Position numbers and translations under genes: made by a program. From positions 20,280 through 84,279 of the forward strand of contig JBIOYC010000074.1 of assembly GCA_044869955.1 (NCBI GenBank): 64,000 nucleotides of DNA. The letters run 5' to 3'. Under the pieces are notes generated by a model. It made no database searches and had not been told where the DNA came from. It saw only the letters and a program-made list of their open reading frames with translations. Shown here in pieces: positions 46,139-55,305 of this stretch. Within the stretch, counting starts at the first letter, position 1; the number at the start of each line of letters is the position of its first letter. Source of the stretch: CALMKX01 sp044869955. Lineage in GTDB: Bacteria; Acidobacteriota; Thermoanaerobaculia; Multivoradales; SZUA-115.

Positions 46139-46582
46139 TCAGCTGGGTGGAGAGGCCGCCTTCGTGGCGCCGGGCGGGCCGCCGTAGGTGGCGCGGACCC
46201 GCTCGGACGTGGCCAGGTAGGCGAGCCACACTCCACAGAGGGCCATCGAGCCGAGGGCCAGGGGTCGCGGCTGCCCCGCCACCTGCCAGGCGTAGAGGGA
46301 GTTGGCGACCAAGACCGCCAGGCTGAGCGCCCACCAGGTCCAGGCATGGGTCGGGGCATTCCGGTTCCTCGCCACCAGCAGAAGGCAGGCGACGGCGCCG
46401 TAGAGGCCCAGAGCGCCGCCGCCGAGGGCGAAGGCCCTCACCGCCGCGGGTTGACCGCCGTCGAAAGCGACCGGCGTGCCCATGACCGAGATGAACGACG
46501 TGATGGCCATCATCACGGTCATCAGGGCGAGCAGGCCCCGCACTCCGACGTAGGCGTTGTGGGGGCGGGAAGCCTCGGTCAT
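46139..46582 (-). CDS. Small integral membrane protein, function unknown
   Basis: The protein has 147 residues from ATG 46582 (GGAG upstream; TTG 46597 is an alternative). Four hydrophobic segments are seen: VRGLLALMTVMMAITSFISVMG, FALGGGALGLYGAVACLLLVA, WALSLAVLVANSLYAW and ALGSMALCGVWLAYLA. No motif points to a function. It follows the selenoprotein-like gene by 25 bases on the same strand, so the two are probably cotranscribed, and it might anchor or supply that redox protein. Confidence 0.7.
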   Translation of the reverse strand: MTEASRPHNAYVGVRGLLALMTVMMAITSFISVMGTPVAFDGGQPAAVRAFALGGGALGLYGAVACLLLVARNRNAPTHAWTWWALSLAVLVANSLYAWQVAGQPRPLALGSMALCGVWLAYLATSERVRATYGGPPGATKAASPPS

Positions 46583-46607
46583 GGGTGGGATCTCCAAGCG
46601 ATCGGGA

Positions 46608-47351
46608 TCAGTCGAGGGTGTAGTCGGCGAGCACCGGACCAGGGCCGGCGGCCGTCTCGAGCAGGGTGAGGGCGGCCTCGAGCACCCGGTGCTGGACGGC
46701 GGCGTCGCCGGGTGCGCCGAGGGCGTAGCCGTGTGGGAAGGGTACGGCCAGCGCCCGGGGCGGACGGGTCTTCTCGGCGATCATGCGCAGCAAGATGAGG
46801 GTCACGGTGGCGATGCCCCGGCGTTCCAGCTCGGCTGCGACCAGACTCACGGTCTGGTTGCACGTCGGTCACACGGGCACCAGCAGGGCGACGTCCACGC
46901 CGTCGGCGACGAAGCCCGCTGCGGCCTCCGGCGCCGACTCACCGATCAGGCGGCCGGGGGCGGTGATCGAGCCCATGAAGGAGAGGTGGCGGCTGTTGAG
47001 CTCGCCCAGCCGCCCGCTCGCCACCAGCTCGCGGGCGCGGTCGAGGGGCAGGGCGAGGTTGCGGTCGGCCGCCAGCCCGCTGTGATCGAAGGCGTCGCTC
47101 CTGTGGTTCTCGACCAGGCTTTGGAGAACGGCGTCGTGGGGGATCCAGCGATAGCTCCAGTCGCCGCCTTTGATCGTTTCGTCGAATCGAGGTTGGTCGG
47201 GCAGGGACAGCCCTCCCGAGGTCACCAGCCCGAGGCGGCCTTCGGCCAGGGGTCGGGGCAGGGGAGCCCAGGCTGGGGGGTCGATCCGTCGCCACGGGTA
47301 GGTCGTCAGGAAAACTCGGTACTTCCAGGGCATCTCGTCGAGGCGCGCCAT
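46608..47351 (-). CDS. GrdB/PrdB-family protein, probable selenoprotein with Sec at an in-frame UGA
   Basis: This is read as one 247-residue protein with UGA at 46869-46871 (codon 161) decoded as selenocysteine. The two halves are in the same frame, and similarity runs through the UGA: upstream GFVADGVDVALLVPV, downstream PTCNQTVSLVAAELERRGIATVTL. This gives a U-P-T-C redox motif where the selenoprotein B family of glycine/betaine/D-proline reductases places selenocysteine. The N-terminal part (LGLVTSGGLSLPDQPRF, RELVASGRLGELNSRHLSFMGSI) also fits that family. A SECIS-like hairpin begins 6 bases after the UGA. Without Sec decoding the product would be a 160-residue truncation. Substrate is unknown; no GrdA/PrdA partner is present, so a stand-alone reductase is likely. 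Confidence 0.85.
46836..46862 (-). promoter_or_regulatory. SECIS-like hairpin for selenocysteine insertion
   Basis: On the minus-strand mRNA, ACCAGAC and GUCUGGU form a perfect 7-bp stem with the pentaloop CGUGA. It extends below an A-C mismatch by UGC/GCA. The apical loop begins 17 bases after the UGA and its second base is G; both fit the bacterial SECIS pattern (loop 16-37 bases from the UGA with a G in its first two positions). Confidence 0.7.
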
Positions 47352-47536
47352 GGCGCGATACTACCGTCGCGCCCCCGCCTTCACGTCGCCCCTCGAGGCT
47401 GGCCCAGCCGTGTTCGACGCCCCCCGACCTCGCCTCGCCTCCCTGCCTGCTCTCTCGGCTCGGGCGGTCAGCAGCCTCCCGTGGCGACCGGATCATCGGA
47501 AAAACAGAATGCAATTTATGCTAGACATAGGCAAGA

Positions 47537-47565
47537 TTGACATTTGATGCTCTCATGGCTATCAT
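47537..47565 (+). promoter_or_regulatory. Strong housekeeping-type promoter
   Basis: TTGACA (47537-47542), 17 bases, then TATCAT (47560-47565). This is among the best matches to consensus in the window. The leader to the ATG at 47678 is about 105 bases and includes a palindrome. Confidence 0.75.
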
Positions 47566-47635
47566 CACGCCAAGCTCAAGGTACTTTCCGGATCTTGCGG
47601 GGAGCACACCGCCCCAGACGCACCATCGCTCGCTC

Positions 47636-47653
47636 CGGGAGACTGGTCTCCCG
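47636..47653 (+). repeat. Perfect inverted repeat in a 5' leader
   Basis: CGGGAGAC (47636-47643) and GTCTCCCG (47646-47653) are separated by TG. As RNA it would form a hairpin 24 bases before the start codon; as DNA it could be an operator. It ends 10 bases upstream of the AGGAGG ribosome-binding site. Confidence 0.5.
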
Positions 47654-47677
47654 AGACATCGCCAGGAGGTTGAAGCC

Positions 47678-48460
47678 ATGCTTCGTCGCTCGCTGCTCCT
47701 ACTCCTCGGTCTCGTCTTGCTCGCCCCTTCACTTCTCGCCGCGGACCCGGTCGTCTTCAGTGGGGTCGACGCCTTCCGCACCGTGGCCAGCCGGACCTTC
47801 ACGGACTTGGCCAACGACCCCATCCCGGCCGGCTTCTTCTGCCCGGGCTCGGCCCCGTTCGCAGGCAAGATCCAGCTCAAGGGCGTGCCGCTCGCGGTCG
47901 AGCCCGCCAACGCGCTCCGAGGGGCGGACACCCTCTTCCTCCGCCTGGATGATGCCGCCTTCAACGAAGAGGGCATCGCCCAGACCCGCCTCCAGATGCA
48001 GGCTCTCTCGCTCGCCAGCGTCAAGCCCATCCGCACCAGCTGCGGTGCTTACCGGGTGCGCGTCACTCTGGCGGAAGGTGACCAGCCCATCTCGCCCAAG
48101 CACCACATGACGATCGTGCGGGAGAGCGAGCGCGGTGGCTACTTCCTCTCCGAGTTCCAGATTCGCTACAAGCTGACCTTCGTGCCAGTGGCTGGTGGCC
48201 CGAACCTGGAGCTGGAGCGGACCTCCCGCTTCTCCGGCGGCGCCGACCACAAGTGGGCGTTCCTCAACGAGGATCAAGGCGCCTTCGCCGGCACCGTGAA
48301 GGTGGACACCAACGGCGATGGCAAGCCCGACACCAGCCTTGCCGGAGTCTCCAACTTTGCAGCGGGGCGCCAGGCCAGGCAGCTGCTTGGCGGTACCGGC
48401 ACCAGCAGCTCCTTCCAAGAGCTCTCGACCGGCGACTGTGCCACTCACGGCATCGAGTAG
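47678..48460 (+). CDS. Secreted protein of unknown function
   Basis: The protein has 260 residues from ATG 47678, with AGGAGG 8 bases upstream. A signal peptide is clear (RRSLLLLLGLVLLAPSLLAA). The mature part has TVASRTFTDLANDPIPAGFFCPGSAPF, then a long beta-rich domain with YRVRVTLAEGDQPISPKHHMTIVRE and YKLTFVPVAGGPNLELERTSRFSGGADHKWAF, and one calcium-loop-like DTNGDGKPDTS near residue 210. I do not recognise the family. It has its own strong promoter and a hairpin terminator. Confidence 0.75.
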   Translation: MLRRSLLLLLGLVLLAPSLLAADPVVFSGVDAFRTVASRTFTDLANDPIPAGFFCPGSAPFAGKIQLKGVPLAVEPANALRGADTLFLRLDDAAFNEEGIAQTRLQMQALSLASVKPIRTSCGAYRVRVTLAEGDQPISPKHHMTIVRESERGGYFLSEFQIRYKLTFVPVAGGPNLELERTSRFSGGADHKWAFLNEDQGAFAGTVKVDTNGDGKPDTSLAGVSNFAAGRQARQLLGGTGTSSSFQELSTGDCATHGIE

Positions 48461-48476
48461 ATAGCTAGCTGCTGAA

Positions 48477-48514
48477 GGCCGCCTCCCCCGGAGCTGGCCT
48501 CCGGCGAGGCGGCC
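48477..48514. terminator. Bidirectional hairpin between convergent genes
   Basis: GGCCGCCTC (48477-48485) pairs with GAGGCGGCC (48506-48514), and inside it CCGGAG (48488-48493) pairs with CTCCGG (48499-48504). The long GC-rich stem stands between two convergent stop codons. No T-run is seen on either side. Confidence 0.55.
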
Positions 48515-48517
48515 TCG

Positions 48518-50818
48518 CTAGCGGGCGAGGCGGCGCAGGGCCTCGTCCGCGTTGCGCCGGTAGGTCAGAGCGATCTCCTCCGCGCCGAGCCGTTGGGCTC
48601 GCTCGGAAGCTGCCAATGCGTAGTCGGCGGCTTGTCGGTGCTGCCCGGCGAGGCGGAAGTGATGGGCGAGCAGCTCGACGGGGCCCTCGACACCGCCGCC
48701 GCACCGGCTCTCGAGCGAATCGGCGACCTTCTTGTGCAGGAAGCGGACCCGCTCTTTCGGTAAGGACCGGTAGACCAGCGCGCGCAGGCTCGGGTGGGTG
48801 AATTCGAAGAGGGCGGTACGGGCTCCCTCGCCCGCCAGCGCCTTGAAGCGCTCCCGGCGGCTGTCCGCCCAGTAGCGAGGGAAAGGACGCACGAACCAGC
48901 GATCGGTCAGGATCTCGAGGGCGATCTCGACGACCTCGCCGTGCTCTCCCTCGACCTCCTGGAGCACCTCCGGGGCGAAGACCTGCCCGACCACCGCCGC
49001 GAGCGAGAGCAGGCGACGAGAGGTGGGTGGGAGGCTCCGGAGGCGTTCACGGACGACCTCGTCGAGCGACAGCCCGGCGTAACGGTCGAGGTCCTTGGGA
49101 TCGCCGGCGACCGACCATCTTCGATCAGCCAGCGGAGTCAGGAGCTGCTCGTCGGCGAGCAGGTTGACCAGCTCCGCGGCCTTGTGCGGGTGCCCTCCCG
49201 AGCCTTGGTGGAGCGCCGTCGCGAAGGCCGGGTGCCGTTCCCCCAGGAGGGTCTCGGCCACGTGCTCGAGGGACTCTCGGTCGAGGGCCCCGAGCTCGAT
49301 CGACGAGACGCGCTGGCGCCCGACCTGGGCGCTGAGGCGGCGCAGGGGATGGCCCCGCGGTAGGGGCTCGGCCCGGTAGGTGCCGACGATCCAACAGGGC
49401 AGCTCGGCCACGGTCCGCGGCAGCAGCTCGAGCAGCTGGAGGGTGGCGGAGTCTGCGGCTTGGAGGTCGTCCAGGAAGAGGATCACGGGGCGCACCGGCC
49501 GGTCCTTGCCACCCCGCTGGCCCAGGGAGCCGAGCACCCGGGAGAGCGCCAGGGCCAACGTTTCGGGAAGGGCTTCGGGCCGTTCGCGCTCGAGGCGGGT
49601 CTGGAGCCGAGGGTCGACCGCCGCCAGCTCGGTGACCAGCGGCGCCAGGATCTGCAAGGCCTTCTGTCCCGAGGCGACGAGGATCTGGTCGGCGGTGTCG
49701 GGATCCGTGGCGACGGCGTTTCCGAGGGCCTCGGCCAGGGGGCGATAGGGCACTGGCGGATCTCCCTCGAAGCCGGCGCCGAGCAGCACCGTGGCCGGAG
49801 TGCCGGAGGTGGCGCCATCGAGGAAGGTGCGCACCAGACGAGTCTTGCCGATACCCGACGGGCCCTCGACCAAGGTCAGACGCCCGGCTCCCCGTTGCAC
49901 GGCGCTCCAGGCTGCAGCGAGCTGCGCCATCGCCGCCTCGCGGCCGACGAAAGGCACCACGGGCCCCCTCGATTGCCCATCCCGGGCGGCGACCTGGGCG
50001 GGCAGCTCCTCGCTCTCGATCTGGCGGGCGAGGGCCTGGGTCTCCTCGGCAGGGTCCACGCCGAGGTCTCGTCGCAGGTGGCGCTGCAGCTCCTGGTAGT
50101 GGCCGAGAGCCCGGCTACGCCGGCCCGACAGGGCGTAGAGCTGCATCAGGTTCCGATGGGCTTCCTCCGCGAAGGAGTCGATCCTCAACAGCTGCCTCGC
50201 GCACTGCATGCCGACGGCATAGCTGCCGGTCTCCAGGTGATGGCCGACGAGTCGCCTCAGGGCGGCGAGAGCGTCCTCTTTGAGCCTCTCCTGCTCGGCC
50301 ATCAGCCATTCCTCGAAGTCGGGGCTCTCGCGCAGATAGAAGCCGGCCAAGAGGTCGCCGCGATAGAGCTGCGCCGCGCGGGAGAGCTGGGCCGGCTCGA
50401 TCGAGCCGTCTTCCCGCTGCCCTCGCGAGACCGCCTCGCCGAAGGCCCTGACGTCCACCCAGATGGTGCTGCCAGAAGCGAGGCCGAGGGTGCTGCGGGT
50501 CGCCTCGATGGGGATATCTCCGGCGTCCGCCAGGGCGAAGGCCCGACGCAGGCCGTAGAGGGCCTGCCGGAGATTGTGGCGGGCGGTGGTCTCCGTCACT
50601 TCGGGCCAGAGCAGGCTCGCCACCATCTCACGATCGAGGACTCGATCCGGGTGGCAGGCGAGGTAGGCGATCAGCGCCCGAGCGATGGTCGAGTCGAGCG
50701 CCTCCATCACCGCCCCGCGGCAACGCAGCTCGAAGCCGCCGAGCAGGCGGATCTCGATCGACGCCGACCCGCCGGCCAGGAGAGGGGCGGAGCTCTGAGT
50801 GGAGGGCCGGTTCTTCAA
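48518..50818 (-). CDS. SARP/AfsR-type transcriptional activator with BTAD and AAA/NB-ARC-like ATPase domains
   Basis: This protein has about 766 residues from TTG 50818; the start is uncertain because no good ribosome site is visible and the frame is open further upstream. The N-terminal OmpR-like DNA-binding domain (about 15-100: IEIRLLGGFELRC, REMVASLLWPEVTETTARHNLRQALYGLRRAF) leads into a bacterial transcriptional activation domain (BTAD, about 120-260). An ATPase part follows with Walker A VEGPSGIGKTRLVRTFL (about 310) and Walker B VILFLDDLQAADSATLQLL (about 430), then helical repeats. The group includes regulators of secondary metabolism. It is divergent from the Asp/Cys-rich secreted protein and may control it together with the pqqD-B2 pair. 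Confidence 0.85.
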   Translation of the reverse strand: MKNRPSTQSSAPLLAGGSASIEIRLLGGFELRCRGAVMEALDSTIARALIAYLACHPDRVLDREMVASLLWPEVTETTARHNLRQALYGLRRAFALADAGDIPIEATRSTLGLASGSTIWVDVRAFGEAVSRGQREDGSIEPAQLSRAAQLYRGDLLAGFYLRESPDFEEWLMAEQERLKEDALAALRRLVGHHLETGSYAVGMQCARQLLRIDSFAEEAHRNLMQLYALSGRRSRALGHYQELQRHLRRDLGVDPAEETQALARQIESEELPAQVAARDGQSRGPVVPFVGREAAMAQLAAAWSAVQRGAGRLTLVEGPSGIGKTRLVRTFLDGATSGTPATVLLGAGFEGDPPVPYRPLAEALGNAVATDPDTADQILVASGQKALQILAPLVTELAAVDPRLQTRLERERPEALPETLALALSRVLGSLGQRGGKDRPVRPVILFLDDLQAADSATLQLLELLPRTVAELPCWIVGTYRAEPLPRGHPLRRLSAQVGRQRVSSIELGALDRESLEHVAETLLGERHPAFATALHQGSGGHPHKAAELVNLLADEQLLTPLADRRWSVAGDPKDLDRYAGLSLDEVVRERLRSLPPTSRRLLSLAAVVGQVFAPEVLQEVEGEHGEVVEIALEILTDRWFVRPFPRYWADSRRERFKALAGEGARTALFEFTHPSLRALVYRSLPKERVRFLHKKVADSLESRCGGGVEGPVELLAHHFRLAGQHRQAADYALAASERAQRLGAEEIALTYRRNADEALRRLAR

Positions 50819-50958
50819 GCGTTGTTTATATGGACATGGATGGTGGCCTGGATGACGGACGATTGACGCTCGATGTCGAGAATACTCCCATCGAGCTGAC
50901 AATCCGGAGCGGGGGGAGGGGGTTTGGATCGGATGAAACCGATGGAAGGATCGAACTC

Positions 50959-51963
50959 ATGATGCGAAAGACCATCCTGGCGCTGGCTCTGTCCTCTGCT
51001 CTCGGAGTCGCGACGACCCAGTTGCTCGCCGTGGACAAGGCGGTGGAGCCCGGCCTGTCCTACCACACCTTCATCGAGACCAACGGCACCCTCAGCGGAC
51101 GCATCTGGTTCGCCATCTGCTGCGATTGCTCCGGCACGGGTGACGAAACGTCTCCGTTTTCGATCGGCGACGACGATGACGATGGCGGCTGCGGTGGGAG
51201 CTGCTGCAACTGCCCGCCGGTGGAAGACGAGACGTCCCCGATCCGGATGGACGAGCGTACCGGTGGCCAGCACGGCGATGATGATGACGACGACGATGAT
51301 GATGACGATGGCGGTGCTTGCGACGGCAGCGGCTCGCTGGACGTCGGCGGCGTGACCGTGGACCTGTTCGACGGGGATGGCAACCTCGTCGACTCCCAGG
51401 TGAGCGCTCAGGACGGCAGCTACTCCTTCTCGGACCTGGCCGAGGGCAGCTATCGAGTGCAGGTGGCCGATCTGACCTTGCCGTCCGGCGTGCGCCCGGT
51501 CTTCGACGTCGACGGCACGACGACGCAGCACCGGGCGGTGGTCCAGCTCGACAGCGGCGAGAATCGCTCGGGAGTGGATTTCGGCTACGGCGGGTGCGCG
51601 CCGGGCACCGGCACTCTCGGCTACTGGAAGAACCACCCGGACGCCTGGCCGGAGGAGCAGATCACCGTCGGCGGGGTGACCTACGGCAAGGACGAGGCGA
51701 TCGCCATCCTGCGCACCCCGAGCCGGGGCGACAAGACCTACGACCTGTTCAAGCAGCTGGTGGCGGCGCAGCTCAACGTGCAGATCGGCAACCCGAGCAG
51801 CTGCGTCACGGTCACGATCGCCGAGGCGGACGCCTGGCTCGTCACCTACCCGCTGGGCAGCCGGGTCCGGAGCTCGAGCTCGGCCTGGGCCACCGGTGCC
51901 CCCCTGCACGCGACCCTGGACGACTACAACAACGGCGAGCTCTGCGCGCCGCATCGCGGCTGA
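50959..51963 (+). CDS. Secreted Asp/Cys-rich protein with SdrD B-like and GYWKNH-type domains
   Basis: The protein has 334 residues from ATG 50959, with GGAAGGA upstream and a signal peptide (KTILALALSSALGVATTQLLA). Residues 50-125 have clustered cysteines (CCDC, CGGSCCNC) and a twofold repeat unit: DETSP then Asp-run-GG-C, first with five Asp, then eleven. A Cna B/SdrD-type beta domain follows (SLDVGGVTVDLFDGDGNLVDSQVSAQDG to VDFGYGG), and a C-terminal TGTLGYWKNHPDAWP domain of a kind found on secreted adhesion or envelope proteins. The gene is followed by pqqD-like and B2-like genes and may be linked to them. Function is unknown. Calcium or metal binding by the Asp and Cys tracts is inference. 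Confidence 0.8.
   Translation: MMRKTILALALSSALGVATTQLLAVDKAVEPGLSYHTFIETNGTLSGRIWFAICCDCSGTGDETSPFSIGDDDDDGGCGGSCCNCPPVEDETSPIRMDERTGGQHGDDDDDDDDDDDGGACDGSGSLDVGGVTVDLFDGDGNLVDSQVSAQDGSYSFSDLAEGSYRVQVADLTLPSGVRPVFDVDGTTTQHRAVVQLDSGENRSGVDFGYGGCAPGTGTLGYWKNHPDAWPEEQITVGGVTYGKDEAIAILRTPSRGDKTYDLFKQLVAAQLNVQIGNPSSCVTVTIAEADAWLVTYPLGSRVRSSSSAWATGAPLHATLDDYNNGELCAPHRG
51277..51309 (+). repeat. GAY trinucleotide tract encoding eleven Asp
   Basis: Eleven consecutive GAT/GAC codons form an imperfect microsatellite. Slippage by units of three would change the Asp run without breaking the frame. A shorter five-codon run lies about 100 bases upstream in the same gene. Confidence 0.8.
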
Positions 51964-52045
51964 GGTTTGCGCTAACCTGTGGAGGAGTCGGCCCCGGCGC
52001 CGGCTCCTCCCTCGCTCTTGGGGGAGGCGCGAAAGGCGGGTCCTC

Positions 52046-52315
52046 CTGAACGAGATCGAGATTGCCCCCGGCGTCCTGTACCGCGACCTCGGGGGCGAGG
52101 CGGTCCTGCTCGAGCCCAGGAGCGGTCGCTACTTCGGCCTCGACGAGGTGGGAACGCGGATCTGGTCCCTGATCGTCGAGCACCTTCGGATCGAGCCGGT
52201 GGTCGACGCCCTGATCGCCGAGTACGAGGCTCCACCGGATCGACTGCGACAGGACGTCCTCGCGTTCGTCGAGACTCTCCGTGAGCACGGCCTGCTCGAG
52301 AACCCGCGTGCCTGA
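52046..52315 (+). CDS. PqqD-family peptide chaperone
   Basis: The protein has about 89 residues. The frame is clear but the start is not: CTG 52046 fits the family N terminus, and no ATG, GTG or TTG lies close in frame. The text IEIAPGVLYRDLGGEAVLLEPRSGRYFGLDEVGTRIWSLI, then IEPVVDALIAEYEAPPDRLRQDVLAFVETLREHGLL, matches PqqD/lasso B1 proteins. These bind the leader of a ribosomal peptide and deliver it to modifying enzymes. The B2-like peptidase gene starts at or before the stop, so the pair is coupled. The secreted Asp-rich protein gene ends 82 bases upstream. Confidence 0.85.
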   Translation: MNEIEIAPGVLYRDLGGEAVLLEPRSGRYFGLDEVGTRIWSLIVEHLRIEPVVDALIAEYEAPPDRLRQDVLAFVETLREHGLLENPRA

Positions 52316-52760
52316 GCTACCCCGGCTGGTCCGGTGGTCCGGTCTGCTGCTGCGCCGAGGACTGACGCTAGCCCGCCTCTGGCGGCTCCTGGGAGCCGCT
52401 TCCGAGCGCCTCGCCCGTCTGCCTCTCGACCAGGCCGAAGCCGAGCTGGCGGCCGGCTCTGCCGTCCGCCTCGGCGAGGTCTCACCCGACGAGCTGGCGC
52501 GGCTGCTGCGGGTCGCGGGGAGGCTCCGGCGCCAAGCCGGAACCTGTCTGCCACGAGCCCTCTGCTTGAAGCTGCTGCTCGAGCGGCAGGGGAGGCGGCC
52601 CGAGCTGCGGCTCGGGGTGCGCCGGGCCTCCGACCGGCTCGAGGCGCACGCCTGGGTAGAGCTCGGGGGGCGGCCGGTCGGCGAGGCTGCCGACCTGCTC
52701 GAGCGGTTCAGCCCCCTGGAGAGCCCCGCTGCCTGGGCGGCAGCCCTGAGCGCGAAGTAG
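52308..52760 (+). CDS. Lasso-peptide B2-like cysteine peptidase (transglutaminase-like fold)
   Basis: The protein has 150 residues from GTG 52308, overlapping the pqqD-like stop; GTG 52281 is an alternative. The C-terminal domain has the active-site Cys in AGTCLPRALCLKLLLERQGRRPELRLGVRR and His in RLEAHAWVELGGRPV, as in the B2 proteins (Transglut_core3) that cleave leader peptides in lasso biosynthesis. The N-terminal helix-rich part is normal for the family. The third lasso enzyme, an asparagine-synthetase-like cyclase, is not present. So the substrate may be another kind of peptide or encoded elsewhere. Confidence 0.85.
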   Translation: MPELPRLVRWSGLLLRRGLTLARLWRLLGAASERLARLPLDQAEAELAAGSAVRLGEVSPDELARLLRVAGRLRRQAGTCLPRALCLKLLLERQGRRPELRLGVRRASDRLEAHAWVELGGRPVGEAADLLERFSPLESPAAWAAALSAK

Positions 52761-52776
52761 CGAGGCCCTTTCAGGC

Positions 52777-52805
52777 TTGACAGGCCTGGCGAGCCCGGCT
52801 ATCTT
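52777..52805 (+). promoter_or_regulatory. groESL promoter
   Basis: TTGACA (52777-52782), 17 bases, then TATCTT (52800-52805). The CIRCE operator begins within the -10 box and covers the expected start site. Confidence 0.8.
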
Positions 52806-52837
52806 GTTAGCACTCGTCGGTCATGAGTGCTAACAAG
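52803..52837 (+). promoter_or_regulatory. CIRCE operator (HrcA binding site)
   Basis: TTAGCACTC (52807-52815), nine bases, then GAGTGCTAA (52825-52833): a perfect match to the CIRCE consensus. The symmetry extends four further bases on each side (CTTG/CAAG). It overlaps the groESL promoter, so HrcA would block transcription until heat inactivates it. No hrcA gene lies in the window. Confidence 0.95.
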
Positions 52838-52893
52838 AACCGACTCCAGAGTCCCAACGACATCCGTTCCACAGCCTGAAGGAGGAGTCAGCA

Positions 52894-53184
52894 GTGAACA
52901 TTCGTCCGCTTCACGATCGCGTAGTGGTCAAGCGTCGCGAGCAGCAGGAAGAGGTCCGGGGCGGCATCATCATTCCGGGCACCGCCAAAGAGAAGCCCCA
53001 GGAGGCCGAGGTGGTCGCCGTGGGCCCGGGCAAGCTCAACGACAACGGCACCCGCACGGCCCCCGACGTCAAGCCCGGTGACCGCATCCTCATTGGCAAG
53101 TACTCCGGCAGCGAGATCAAGCTGGGGGATCAGGACTACGTGATCCTCCGCGAAGACGAGATCCTCGCCGTCATCGAAGGCTGA
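52894..53184 (+). CDS. groES: Co-chaperonin GroES
   Basis: The protein has 96 residues from GTG 52894 with GAAGGAGGAG upstream. It has the GroES start IRPLHDRVVVKRREQQEEVRGGIIIPGTAKEKPQEAEVVAVGPG, the mobile-loop glycines, and ends DYVILREDEILAVIEG. It caps the GroEL cavity. It is the first gene of the groESL operon under CIRCE control, 34 bases ahead of groEL. Confidence 0.98.
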   Translation: MNIRPLHDRVVVKRREQQEEVRGGIIIPGTAKEKPQEAEVVAVGPGKLNDNGTRTAPDVKPGDRILIGKYSGSEIKLGDQDYVILREDEILAVIEG

Positions 53185-53218
53185 ACCCCAGGATCGAATC
53201 AGGAGGCATAAGAAGAAG

Positions 53219-54871
<1,653 letters not shown>

Positions 54872-54900
54872 TCCACTCTCTCCTTCCCGCTCTACTCCGA

Positions 54901-54927
54901 GGCCGGCCCAAGAGGGCCGGCCTTTTT
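54901..54927 (+). terminator. Rho-independent terminator of groESL
   Basis: GGCCGGCCC (54901-54909), loop AAGA, GGGCCGGCC (54914-54922), then TTTTT (54923-54927). It lies 29 bases after the groEL stop and is the clearest intrinsic terminator in the window. Confidence 0.92.
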
Positions 54928-55235
54928 CGTGGGATCGCCGATTTTTGCTAGGTGCGCCCTCGAGTCACGCCGTGACTTGACGGTCCTGCCCCCCCGCCGC
55001 TCGGAGCGATGACAACCCGCCGGGGTCGGGAGACCCCATTTTCGACCCCCACCTGAGCGACTTCCAGGCGGTGACCTGGGCTTCCGACAACGGGATCTTC
55101 TTGCCGGAGTCGGGAGCGGAACCACCAGCCAGTCTCTCGTTTCGGACAAGATCCTGACCACTACGGCAACCCTCCAGATTGACGGTAAGTCGCTTGAATG
55201 AAAGGGCTTATCTTGAAGACTCGGCACCGAAGCGA

Positions 55236-55277
55236 GTAACGTCTCGGCGCCGGCGATCCGCCCGGCGAGAACGTTAC
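55236..55277 (+). promoter_or_regulatory. Long imperfect inverted repeat before the XRE gene
   Basis: GTAACGT (55236-55242) and ACGTTAC (55271-55277) pair exactly, continuing inward as CTCG/CGAG after a one-base bulge, about 11 bp in all. It could be an operator or a leader hairpin for the gene at 55346. Confidence 0.5.
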
Positions 55278-55290
55278 GCCTTACTTGCTC

Positions 55291-55305
55291 CATCGACCGT
55301 CGATG
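55291..55305 (+). promoter_or_regulatory. Perfect palindrome before the XRE gene, candidate operator
   Basis: CATCGAC and GTCGATG flank a central C. It sits 40 bases before the ATG of an XRE-type regulator, a usual place for an autoregulatory operator. Confidence 0.5.

Larger units (their letters stand above)
47352..47677. other. Intergenic region between divergent genes
   Basis: This 326-base region lies between the selenoprotein-like gene and the secreted protein gene. It holds an AT-rich patch (about 47500-47530), the promoter at 47537-47565 and the palindrome at 47636-47653. The first 150 bases show nothing I can name. Confidence 0.5.

Noticed and set aside
46608..47351. Reading the GrdB/PrdB-like locus as a pseudogene with a nonsense mutation
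   Set aside because: The frame is intact on both sides, the UGA sits where the family has Sec, and a SECIS-like hairpin is correctly placed. A selenoprotein explains all three.
47537..47677. TTG 47537 as the start of the secreted protein gene
   Set aside because: This TTG is part of the -35 box of a near-consensus promoter. ATG 47678 has AGGAGG and a signal peptide directly after it.
51896..52045. A longer start (GTG 51896) for the PqqD-like protein
   Set aside because: It would overlap the end of the secreted protein gene by 68 bases and adds Arg/Thr/Ser-rich text unlike PqqD. The CTG at 52046 fits the family better, though it is not certain.
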